Assembly (NCBI GenBank): GCA_900538575.1
Contig: UPZA01000001.1
Location: forward strand, 62,001 to 126,000
Length of the DNA: 64,000 nt
Reading direction: 5' to 3'
From: an uncultured Ruminococcus sp.
GTDB lineage: Bacteria > Bacillota > Clostridia > Oscillospirales > Ruminococcaceae
The notes under the pieces were generated by a model. It saw only the letters and a program-made list of their open reading frames with translations. It did not search any database and was not told the origin of the DNA. How positions within the stretch are numbered: position 1 is the first letter of the stretch; each line of letters opens with the position of its first letter. Shown in pieces: positions 16,479 through 24,002 of this stretch. Both the position numbers and the translations under genes were made by a program.

Positions 16479-17573
16479 CTACACGTTAAACCGGAAAAGA
16501 ACAATGTCCCCGTCCTGCATTACATATTCCTTGCCCTCCAGTCTGACAAGTCCCTTTTCCTTTGCAGCCGCCATACTTCCGCATTCCATCAAATCATTAA
16601 AGCCGACAACCTCTGCGCGGATAAATCCCTTTTCAAAATCAGTATGTATTTTACCCGCTGCCTGAGGAGCCTTGGTTCCTTTTTTTATAGTCCATGCTCT
16701 TACTTCAGGCTTCCCCGCAGTAAGATATGAAATAAGGCCCAGCAGCGCATATCCTTCCTTTATAATACGGTTGAGTCCCGATTCCTTCAAGCCCATCTCG
16801 TCCAAAAACATAGCCTTGTCTTCCGGCTCCATATCCGAGATTTCCGCTTCAATCTGTGCGCATATAGGGAGTACTGCCGAATGCTCCTCTTCGGCAATTT
16901 TTTTTACCCTATTATAATTTTCATTATTTTCAATATTATTTATAAAATCCTCTTCACAGAGATTAGCCGCATAAATTACAGGCTTTCCTGAAAGCAGCGG
17001 AGTAGACTTTATAATATCCCTTTCGTCGTCGGTATAATCAAAAGCCCTTGCAGATTTACCCGACTCAAGGTGTCCTTTCAGTCTTTCAAGAAAATCAATT
17101 TCCGATATATACCTTTTATCGCCCTTTGCAAGCTTCCTGCTCCGGTCAATCCGTCTTTCAATCATTTCAATATCGGAAAATATAAGCTCGAGATTTATCG
17201 TTTCAATATCTCTTGCAGGGTTAATCTCTCCGTCAACATGTATGATATCTATGTCCTCAAAGCATCGAACAACATGCACAATCGCGTCTACTTCTCTTAT
17301 ATCGGCCAAAAATTTATTGCCAAGTCCCTCTCCCTTGGACGCGCCCTTTACAAGCCCTGCAATATCTACAAATTCCAGAGTTGCCGGCGTAAATTTCTCC
17401 GGATTATACATTTCCGCAAGTCTGTCAAGACGCTCGTCCGGGACGGATACTATCCCTATATTTTTTTCAATAGTGCAAAAAGGATAATTAGCAGATTCTG
17501 CTCCTGCATTTGTTAACGCATTAAAAAGTGTACTCTTTCCCACATTTGGGAGTCCGACCATTCCTAATTTCAT
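16479..17573 (-). CDS. ychF: Redox-responsive ATPase/GTPase YchF
   Basis: 364 residues, standard for the universal Obg-like YchF/OLA1 family. G1 is GLPNVGKST (residues 7-15), G3 DIAGLVKGASKGEGLGN, and the G4 position reads NLCEED in place of NKxD, which explains ATP preference in the family. The TGS domain is at the C-terminus (KGFIRAEVVGFNDL, QDGDIVLFRFNV). It binds ribosomes and takes part in stress responses. A small lipoprotein gene ends 19 bases upstream on the same strand and probably shares its transcript. Confidence 0.97.
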   Translation of the reverse strand: MKLGMVGLPNVGKSTLFNALTNAGAESANYPFCTIEKNIGIVSVPDERLDRLAEMYNPEKFTPATLEFVDIAGLVKGASKGEGLGNKFLADIREVDAIVHVVRCFEDIDIIHVDGEINPARDIETINLELIFSDIEMIERRIDRSRKLAKGDKRYISEIDFLERLKGHLESGKSARAFDYTDDERDIIKSTPLLSGKPVIYAANLCEEDFINNIENNENYNRVKKIAEEEHSAVLPICAQIEAEISDMEPEDKAMFLDEMGLKESGLNRIIKEGYALLGLISYLTAGKPEVRAWTIKKGTKAPQAAGKIHTDFEKGFIRAEVVGFNDLMECGSMAAAKEKGLVRLEGKEYVMQDGDIVLFRFNV

Positions 17574-17592
17574 ATTTTAAACCTCTTTAATT

Positions 17593-17985
17593 TTATTCTC
17601 CGAGATATTTTTTACGCATTTCCTCTTGACTTAGAGTTGTTCTTGTGCTTTCTTCTTTAGACTTTTCTAATTTCTTCATTATATCGTCAACGGAATCCTC
17701 ATCCATGCCGTCTTCAATAAGTATATCCCTAAAATATTTATCTCTATCAATTCTCAAGGATTCTCTTTTTCTTGTAAAAGCATAATTACCATAAGAAGGT
17801 CTTGTATAAGAAGATTCTGAATAATCCGGCGATTTAGCAGTCGGTACAGTGTTCTGAACAGCCTTTGTAATTACAGAGCTGGAGCTATCGGCTGACGAGC
17901 TGCCGTTATTATCTTTACTTTCACACCCATAAAGAAACAAAGTCGCCGCTGCGCCAAGACATAGCAATGCTTTTTTTGTTTTCAT
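17593..17985 (-). CDS. Small lipoprotein
   Basis: 130 residues. The N-terminus is a lipoprotein signal with lipobox FLYGC at about residues 17-21, followed by a Ser-rich stretch. The C-terminal half is charged (KRESLRIDRDKYFRDILIED, then DSVDDIMKKLEKSKEES), predicted helical, with no known domain. It would be tethered to the outer face of the membrane. It precedes ychF by 19 bases. The pairing with ychF is probably positional. A promoter is visible at 18017-18046. Confidence 0.8.
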   Translation of the reverse strand: MKTKKALLCLGAAATLFLYGCESKDNNGSSSADSSSSVITKAVQNTVPTAKSPDYSESSYTRPSYGNYAFTRKRESLRIDRDKYFRDILIEDGMDEDSVDDIMKKLEKSKEESTRTTLSQEEMRKKYLGE

Positions 17986-18016
17986 TACAATTCTCCCCTA
18001 TCAGCAAATTAACATA

Positions 18017-18046
18017 ATTATACCACTTTTTATATATTTAAGTCAA
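18017..18046 (-). promoter_or_regulatory. Promoter of the lipoprotein-ychF unit
   Basis: Minus-strand -35 TTGACT (18041-18046) and -10 TATAAT (18017-18022), 18-bp spacer. Confidence 0.8.
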
Positions 18047-18175
18047 CCATACACAAAAAATATTCAAATTATATGATATAAACGCCGTTAACAATTTGTA
18101 CATAAATCGTACACAGTTTATTTATACATATTTCGATTTTATATGGTAAAATGTGTAAAGAAGGGGGTATTTTTA

Positions 18176-18769
18176 ATGATTACATTTATCAGTCGAAAAT
18201 TAACTGATTTTTTATGTCGGAAATCTGTCATCGACAGCGGTAAAAGTGAAATTTATCAATATGGATATGAAGTGCTAATATCAGGATTAGCGGGTATACT
18301 TATCGCCTTGATTATCGGAATAATAAGCGGACGTATTTCTGACGCCGTTATATTTCTCGTTTATTTTATACCGCTCAGGCAACTATGCGGGGGATATCAT
18401 GCAGACAGCTATTTGAAGTGCAACATTGTATTCACAGGAGTTTTTTCCTCAATACTTATTTTTTCATATTTTTTACCGAAAAAGCTTTCTGTTGCGGCAG
18501 TAATAATATGCTGTGCGTTTACGTTTATTTCAATGCTGCTATTCTCTCCTGTTGAAAATCCAAATAAGCCTCTTGACAGCGAACAAATTGCAAAAAACCG
18601 CAGAAAATGCCTTATAATAACTCCGATTCTTTCGGCGATTTCCCTTGCAGCGGTATTTTTTTATCCTGTATACGCGCTTACCGCGTCAACGACTCTGTTT
18701 TCAATAGCAGTTTTAATGATAATACCCAAAATAAAGGACAGACTAAAAGATAATAAAAAAGCGGTATAG
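18176..18769 (+). CDS. agrB: AgrB-like peptide-processing membrane protease, no AgrD nearby
   Basis: 197 residues from the ATG at 18176, preceded by AGGGGG eight bases upstream; a frame opening at 18143 has no binding site. Five to six hydrophobic segments surround the family signature RQLCGGYHADS with catalytic Cys and His (about residues 67-77). AgrB cleaves and cyclises AgrD to make a thiolactone signal. I found no AgrD-like short frame on either side and no AgrC/AgrA genes, so the substrate must be elsewhere or the protein has another role. Upstream, GTACA occurs twice 11 bases apart (about 18098-18114), a possible regulator site but weak. Confidence 0.88.
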   Translation: MITFISRKLTDFLCRKSVIDSGKSEIYQYGYEVLISGLAGILIALIIGIISGRISDAVIFLVYFIPLRQLCGGYHADSYLKCNIVFTGVFSSILIFSYFLPKKLSVAAVIICCAFTFISMLLFSPVENPNKPLDSEQIAKNRRKCLIITPILSAISLAAVFFYPVYALTASTTLFSIAVLMIIPKIKDRLKDNKKAV

Positions 18770-18789
18770 CTTTCCTATACCGCTTTTTT
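18755..18789. terminator. Bidirectional terminator between agrB and the lipoprotein gene
   Basis: AAAAAAGCGGTATA/TATACCGCTTTTTT, a 14-bp perfect stem around a 7-base loop; the agrB stop codon lies in the left arm. Confidence 0.92.
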
Positions 18790-18805
18790 CATCAGCTTAC
18801 AGAGA

Positions 18806-19543
18806 TCAAAGACCTGAAACTGTAAAAGTAACCTCAATTTTCTGATATGTTGCAAATGAAGCAGGATCAACTACCTGAGGAGAGCAGTTTGTCAGATCGC
18901 CGTCCGCAGTTCTTGCGTCTGAAGCAACTTCGTCAGCGTTTACATAGCTGTTATAAATATTGGATCTCATTTCCTTACCGTCGTCTGAGGACGTATAAGG
19001 CTTCTTTGTCATTTCAATTTCTTTTCCGTCAAGCTTAATGCTGTCTATTGAAATAATCATATTCGGATAAAGCGTCGTGCCGTTTTTTACAATTACAGCC
19101 GCAAATGTAAGTCCCTGCATATCGCTGTATCCCGTTGTCTGATTGTAACCGTTTGTAGTAGCGTCAAGCGCAACAGTATACTGTCCGTTACCCTCAATTT
19201 TAGCGTTAGTAGCGGCATAAGCTAATGTATCGGCGTCTGTTCCCCAATAATAGCCGACATATCTGCCGTCTGCAAAGGCAAGATAAGCGTCGCCGTCTTC
19301 AGCAACAATACTATCCTCTACTACAATCGCATTAACCTGACCGTTAGTTCCGCCGGCATTAGAATCCGCCGCAGAGGAGGAATCAGCGGTTGTCTCAGCT
19401 TCTGTTGCAGCTTCCGTAGGAGCCTCTGTAACTACTTCGGAAGACGACTTATCCGATTTTTTGTCAGAATCGCCGCAGGCTGTGAAGGAAAGCGCCATAA
19501 GCATTGACGCGCAAACGCATGCAAGTATTCTTTTAATTTTCAT
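18806..19543 (-). CDS. Lipoprotein with an uncharacterised C-terminal module
   Basis: 245 residues from the ATG at 19541-19543, nine bases after GGAG; a frame opening five codons earlier overlaps that binding site. Lipobox FTAC near residue 22, then an acidic Ser/Thr/Ala linker to about residue 70. The remaining 170 residues are beta-rich and resemble the end of the dockerin protein at 1-1124: NGQYTVAL, FAAVIV, IDSIKLDGKEIE and KIEVTFTVSG align in the same order. A carbohydrate- or surface-binding role is a guess. It has its own promoter and a 114-base leader with a pseudoknot. Confidence 0.8.
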   Translation of the reverse strand: MKIKRILACVCASMLMALSFTACGDSDKKSDKSSSEVVTEAPTEAATEAETTADSSSAADSNAGGTNGQVNAIVVEDSIVAEDGDAYLAFADGRYVGYYWGTDADTLAYAATNAKIEGNGQYTVALDATTNGYNQTTGYSDMQGLTFAAVIVKNGTTLYPNMIISIDSIKLDGKEIEMTKKPYTSSDDGKEMRSNIYNSYVNADEVASDARTADGDLTNCSPQVVDPASFATYQKIEVTFTVSGL

Positions 19544-19561
19544 AGGTAAAATCTCCATTCT

Positions 19562-19634
19562 GCCGTTTTTTATACGCTAACGGCCCGCTTTTTCACCTGT
19601 TTATCTTTTTACCGGATCAGGCGAATTACTCCGG
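19562..19634 (-). ncRNA. Candidate structured 5' leader (pseudoknot) of the lipoprotein gene
   Basis: On the minus strand, stem CCGGA/TCCGG (19630-19634 and 19612-19616) encloses a loop with CGCCTG (19618-19623), which pairs with CAGGTG (19594-19599): an H-type pseudoknot. A second hairpin GCCGTT/AACGGC (19579-19584 and 19562-19567) ends 19 bases before the ATG, just ahead of the ribosome binding site. The arrangement suits a riboswitch or a protein-binding leader. I could not assign it to a known RNA class. Confidence 0.5.
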
Positions 19635-19665
19635 CATATGCTTCACTCTTTAATCAGATATTCTT

Positions 19666-19694
19666 ATAATACACAATTTTTGAGATTTGTTCAA
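19666..19694 (-). promoter_or_regulatory. Promoter of the lipoprotein gene
   Basis: Minus-strand -35 TTGAAC (19689-19694) and -10 TATTAT (19666-19671), 17-bp spacer; it puts the transcript start about 20 bases before the pseudoknot. Confidence 0.7.
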
Positions 19695-19756
19695 TATGTA
19701 TAATAGACAAATATCATATAATAATAAATATGATTTTCATGCAATTTTACGCAAAA

Positions 19757-21640
19757 TTAACTAAGCTCAAACATACCCGTATATAACTGATAATATCTTC
19801 CGCGGCGTTCAATCAGATCCTCATGATTGCCTCTTTCAATTATTCTGCCGTTTTCCATTACCATTATAGCATGTGAATTTCTTACTGTAGAAAGCCTGTG
19901 AGCAATAACAAAAACAGTTCTTCCCTCCATAAGACTGTCCATGCCCTTTTCGATAAGTGATTCTGTACGCGTATCTATGGAGCTTGTTGCCTCGTCGAGA
20001 ATAAGCACAGGCGGATCAGCGACGGCCGCTCTTGCAATTGCCAGAAGCTGACGCTGTCCCTGACTCAGATTACCTCCGTCGCCTGTTATTATTGTATTAT
20101 ATCCGTCAGGAAGATGCTTGATAAAAGTATCGGCATTAGCGAGCACAGCCGCCGACCTTACCTCCTCATCAGAAGCTCCAAGCTTTCCGTATCGTATATT
20201 GTCCGCTATTGTTCCCGTAAATAAATGAGTGTCCTGAAGTACTATCGACTGTGAACGCCTTAAATCAGCTTTTTTTATTTTATTGATATTAATATCGTCA
20301 TATCTTATTTTTCCGTCCGGAACATCATAAAAACGATTTATCAGATTTGTTATCGTCGTTTTTCCGGCGCCCGTCGAGCCTACGAAAGCGATTTTCTGTC
20401 CCGGCTTCGCATAAAGCGTTATACCGTTGAGAACGGTCTTGTCTTCATTATATCCGAAAACCACATTATCAAAGGTAACCTTACCTCTCACCTCGGTATA
20501 TGTCAGCGTTCCATCATGATGAGGATGCTTCCAAGCCCATAACCCGGTTCTGTGGTCAACTTCATGGAGCCCGCCGTTTTCATCCTTCTGGGCATATACA
20601 AGAGTTACATATCCATCGTCCGTTTCCGGCTGCTCGTCTATGAGATTGAATATTCTTTCAGCGCCTGCAAGCGCCGAAAGCACGGCGTTGAACTGCTGCG
20701 AAATCTGAGTAATAGGCATTGCAAACTGTCTTGTATACTGTAAAAAAGCCGCTGCTGCTCCGAAGGTTATATATCCTAAAACAGCTATAATTCCTCCTGC
20801 CATCGCCGTAACGGCAAAATGTATATAAGACAGATTGTTCATCACCGGCATAAGTATATTTGCATAAGTGTTTGCGTTGGTTGACGCTTCTCTAAGTCTT
20901 TCGTTAATTTTTTCAAAGCCTTCTTTGGATTTTTCCTCATGACAGAAAACCTTAACTACCTTCTGTCCCTCTATCATTTCCTCGATATATCCGTTTGCAG
21001 CTCCTATCGCCCGCTGCTGGTCTTTGAAATATTTTCCGCTTTTTCCGCCGATATTCTTTATAACCAGCAGTATAACGCCAAGCATTGCCACAACTATAAT
21101 AGTAAGCTGCCAGCTCAGAACAAGCATCATGCAGAAAACGCTTACAACTGTTATTCCTGATGAAATAAACTGAGCGATACTGTTTGTAAGCATTTCTCTT
21201 ACAGCGTCCGAATCATTGGTATAACGGCTCATTATCTCGCCGTGGGTGTGAGTATCGAAATACTTTATAGGAAGAGACTCCATTCTGCTGAACATATCGA
21301 CGCGTATTTTATAAAGCGTTTTTGTAGCGACGCTTATCATTACTCTGTTAAAAAGCCACGAGGACGCCGCGCCTATGATATATATAAACGACATTAGAAC
21401 CAGCATCCCAATAAACTTGCTAAGATCCGGATTTTCCTTGCCGATAAAGGGTTCGATATAATTGTCGATTATTGGCTTTAGCATATAAGTACCTGCAACC
21501 GACGCCACCGAGCTAATTACAATCGCTATAAAAATCACAAATAATTTAAGCTTGAATTCACTCATATAGCTGAATATTCTCCGAAGAGTAGCAAAAGTAT
21601 TCTGCGGTTTGCCGATCGCTCTTTTCTGCGGTCCGGGCAT
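19757..21640 (-). CDS. ABC exporter half-transporter with canonical ATPase site
   Basis: 627 residues: an N-terminal six-helix exporter domain (about 30-340) and a C-terminal ATPase domain. Walker A is GSTGAGKTT, the signature LSQGQRQ, Walker B LILDEATSS with the catalytic Glu. A 40-residue insertion (about 335-375, rich in His/Trp/Asp) separates the two domains. It pairs with the gene just upstream, whose ATPase site is degenerate, to form a heterodimeric multidrug or peptide exporter. Its ATG overlaps the upstream stop codon (TAATG). Confidence 0.93.
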   Translation of the reverse strand: MPGPQKRAIGKPQNTFATLRRIFSYMSEFKLKLFVIFIAIVISSVASVAGTYMLKPIIDNYIEPFIGKENPDLSKFIGMLVLMSFIYIIGAASSWLFNRVMISVATKTLYKIRVDMFSRMESLPIKYFDTHTHGEIMSRYTNDSDAVREMLTNSIAQFISSGITVVSVFCMMLVLSWQLTIIVVAMLGVILLVIKNIGGKSGKYFKDQQRAIGAANGYIEEMIEGQKVVKVFCHEEKSKEGFEKINERLREASTNANTYANILMPVMNNLSYIHFAVTAMAGGIIAVLGYITFGAAAAFLQYTRQFAMPITQISQQFNAVLSALAGAERIFNLIDEQPETDDGYVTLVYAQKDENGGLHEVDHRTGLWAWKHPHHDGTLTYTEVRGKVTFDNVVFGYNEDKTVLNGITLYAKPGQKIAFVGSTGAGKTTITNLINRFYDVPDGKIRYDDININKIKKADLRRSQSIVLQDTHLFTGTIADNIRYGKLGASDEEVRSAAVLANADTFIKHLPDGYNTIITGDGGNLSQGQRQLLAIARAAVADPPVLILDEATSSIDTRTESLIEKGMDSLMEGRTVFVIAHRLSTVRNSHAIMVMENGRIIERGNHEDLIERRGRYYQLYTGMFELS

Positions 21641-23370
21641 TATCGGTCACTTCCTTTCTGCTGAGATTCGTAAACCTCCCGATATATTTCATTAGATTCA
21701 ATAAGCTGCTCATGAGTTCCTATACCGCTTATCCGGCCGTCGTCAAGAACGATGATTTTATCGGCGTCGCTTACCGAAGAAATTCTCTGAGCTATTATTA
21801 TAGTTGTCGTATCGGCAAGCTTTTCTCTGAACGCCTGCCGGATTTTACTGTCAGTCGCGGTATCAACCGCGCTAGTGCTGTCGTCGAGTATTATAATTTT
21901 AGGCTTTTTCAGCAGCGCTCTTGCGATGCATAAACGCTGCTTCTGCCCTCCGGAAACATTTACGCCGCCCTGTCCCAGATCAGTATCGTATCCGTCCGGA
22001 AAGGACATTATAAAGTCATGAGCCTGAGCCGATTTGCAGGCGTCGATTATTTCATCGTCATCAGCGTTTTCATTTCCCCATTTTAGGTTTTCTTTTATTG
22101 TGCCTGAAAACAAAACGTTTTTCTGAAGCACCATCGCAACCTCGTCCCTCAAATGCTCGAGGCTGTATTCCTTAACGTCATGACCGCCTACGTATACCGT
22201 TCCGGAGGTAGTATCGTAAAGCCTCGGAATAAGCTGAACAAGACTTGTCTTAGAAGATCCTGTTCCGCCTATAATACCTATGGTTTCACCTGATTTTATC
22301 TCAAGATTTATATCGGTAAGGGCGCAGTTTGATTCATCGTTTACATAGCTGAACGATACGTTTTCAAATTTAATTGAACCGTCGCCTACGAACACGTCCT
22401 TTCCCGAACCGTCGCAAATATCCGGCTGCTCATTTAAAACCTCGGAAATTCTGGCGATTGACGCCCTTGAAATAATACACATAATGAAAATGAATGAAAT
22501 CATCATAAGCGACATTAAAATCTGAGTCACATAAGTAAGAAAGCTGGTAAGCTGACCCGTTTCCATTGTTCCGCCTATTATCATATTTCCGCCGAACCAG
22601 AAAATCGCAACAATACTTGCATACATAGTAAGCTGCATTATCGGATTATTTAAAATTACAAGTTTTTCCGCGAAAAGCTGGGCCTTTCTTACATCGTCGG
22701 CAGAGGCTTCAAATTTTTTATTTTCATGCTTTTCCCTGACAAAGGCCTTAACTACTCGTATACCTATCAGATTTTCCTGAACTGACGCGTTCATAGCGTC
22801 ATACTTTTTCAACATCTTTTGAAAGCGAGGATGAGCATGAGAGCCTATAAGAAACAAAGCGATTCCCAAAAACGGTATTGCAATAAAAAATATAACGGAA
22901 AGTCTCAGGTTTATAGTAACGGCCATTATGGTTGCTCCTATCATCATCATAGGCGCTCTAACTGCTGTTCTGATTATCATCATAAAGGCGTTCTGAGTAT
23001 TAGTAACATCTGTTGTAAGACGAGTTACCAAAGAAGCCGTACTGAATTTATCTACATTTTTAAATGAAAAATCCTGAATTTTATTAAAAAGCTCTTTACG
23101 GACATTTTTTGCAAATCCCATACCCGCCGTTGCCGCGAATTTTCCGGCAAGCGCTCCGCAGATAAGAGAAAAAGCGGCCATAAGCAGCATAACGATTCCC
23201 ATTTTTATTATGTAAGGTATTCCTCCGTCGCCGTTTATACCCACGTCCAGTATTTTAGCCATAACAAAAGGTATCATAATTTCCATCAAAACCTCGCCGA
23301 TAATAATTACCGGCGTTAATATCGCATATTTTTTGTATTCGCCGATGCAGGAAATAATTTTTCTGATCAT
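21640..23370 (-). CDS. ABC exporter half-transporter with degenerate ATPase site
   Basis: 576 residues: six membrane helices followed by an ATPase domain. Walker A is GGTGSSKT, the signature VSGGQKQ, and Walker B ends ILDDSTSAVD, with Asp in place of the catalytic Glu. This is the known asymmetric pattern of heterodimeric exporters such as TM287/288 and BmrCD, in which one of two ATP sites does not hydrolyse. It starts within the marR stop (ATGA overlap) and is followed at once by its partner. The substrate is unknown; the MarR gene suggests a toxic compound. Confidence 0.93.
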   Translation of the reverse strand: MIRKIISCIGEYKKYAILTPVIIIGEVLMEIMIPFVMAKILDVGINGDGGIPYIIKMGIVMLLMAAFSLICGALAGKFAATAGMGFAKNVRKELFNKIQDFSFKNVDKFSTASLVTRLTTDVTNTQNAFMMIIRTAVRAPMMMIGATIMAVTINLRLSVIFFIAIPFLGIALFLIGSHAHPRFQKMLKKYDAMNASVQENLIGIRVVKAFVREKHENKKFEASADDVRKAQLFAEKLVILNNPIMQLTMYASIVAIFWFGGNMIIGGTMETGQLTSFLTYVTQILMSLMMISFIFIMCIISRASIARISEVLNEQPDICDGSGKDVFVGDGSIKFENVSFSYVNDESNCALTDINLEIKSGETIGIIGGTGSSKTSLVQLIPRLYDTTSGTVYVGGHDVKEYSLEHLRDEVAMVLQKNVLFSGTIKENLKWGNENADDDEIIDACKSAQAHDFIMSFPDGYDTDLGQGGVNVSGGQKQRLCIARALLKKPKIIILDDSTSAVDTATDSKIRQAFREKLADTTTIIIAQRISSVSDADKIIVLDDGRISGIGTHEQLIESNEIYREVYESQQKGSDR

Positions 23371-23876
23371 ATATCCTTATTTTCCTCCTTTTCTTCCCTT
23401 ACTCGCCTGATAAGTTTATTTATTTCATAAAAATCAGCTCCGCTGTGATTATCGCCTATTGCCTCCTCCATATTATAAATCAGCTTATCAAGAAATATTT
23501 CCGCATTTTTAATTTCATCGGCATTTATATTCCTGAATATATAATTATCATATTCGTCAAAAGGAGCGTGACATTCGTCAAGCGCCTTTTTCCCTAATGG
23601 AGTTAGGCTAAGCCTTTTGCATCTCAGATTATCCTCATCAATTGTTTTCGTAATAAAACCGGATTTCTGAAGTCTTTTTGTAGACGTTGCAACGCAGGCG
23701 GCAGTCACCTGAAGCCTTTCAGCAATATCCGCCTGTGTACAGCCGTCGTTTTCCGATATATAATTCATTACCGGAATCTGACCGAAATGCAGCTTGGATT
23801 TTGCCGTAAGACGCTGACAATAAATCCTGCGCAGAAGATGAGCCTTTTCCAGACGGTTAATAATGTCACAGTAAAT
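23367..23876 (-). CDS. MarR-family regulator, probably with an ATT start codon
   Basis: 169 residues if translation starts at ATT (23874-23876). The first ATG (23768) would remove helix 1, needed for dimerisation, and has no ribosome binding site; the frame upstream is open, reads like a MarR N-terminus (IINRLEKAHLLRRIYCQRLT) and has AGGAGG exactly eight bases before the ATT. The winged helix follows (TQADIAERLQVTAACVATST). It should repress its own operon with the ABC exporter, released by a ligand. Operator-like palindromes and a consensus promoter lie upstream. Confidence 0.85.
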   Translation of the reverse strand: MYCDIINRLEKAHLLRRIYCQRLTAKSKLHFGQIPVMNYISENDGCTQADIAERLQVTAACVATSTKRLQKSGFITKTIDEDNLRCKRLSLTPLGKKALDECHAPFDEYDNYIFRNINADEIKNAEIFLDKLIYNMEEAIGDNHSGADFYEINKLIRRVREEKEENKDI

Positions 23877-23893
23877 TTTTATCGCCTCCTACT

Positions 23894-23914
23894 GTTAAAC
23901 GTTTAACTGTTAAC
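23894..23914. promoter_or_regulatory. Putative MarR operator
   Basis: A perfect 14-bp palindrome GTTAAACGTTTAAC (23894-23907), followed by GTTAAC (23909-23914), lies between the -10 element and the ribosome binding site of the marR operon, where bound repressor would block transcription. Autoregulation is inferred from position. Confidence 0.65.
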
Positions 23915-23920
23915 CGTTAT

Positions 23921-23949
23921 ATTATAACAATTCCAGCTTTTTTTGTCAA
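23921..23949 (-). promoter_or_regulatory. Consensus promoter of the marR-ABC operon
   Basis: Minus-strand TTGACA (23944-23949) and TATAAT (23921-23926), 17-bp spacer: a perfect sigma-A promoter, consistent with strong expression once derepressed. Confidence 0.9.
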
Positions 23950-23961
23950 TGTTCAAAATTC

Positions 23962-23996
23962 AAAAAAAATATGCGGAATCTCCGCACATTTTTTAT
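23962..23996. terminator. Terminator after the hydrogenase operon
   Basis: Stem TGCGGA/TCCGCA (23972-23977, 23981-23986) is flanked by A8 and T6 runs; on the minus strand it ends the hydrogenase operon. Confidence 0.85.
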
Positions 23997-24002
23997 ATAA
24001 AA

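Noticed and set aside
16403..16504. 34-residue upstream extension of cdd
   Set aside because: It crosses the ychF terminator and part of ychF; the ATG at 16402 gives the usual length.
17986..18175. Possible agrD upstream of agrB
   Set aside because: No short frame with a Cys-containing precursor and ribosome binding site was found; the region holds the divergent promoter.
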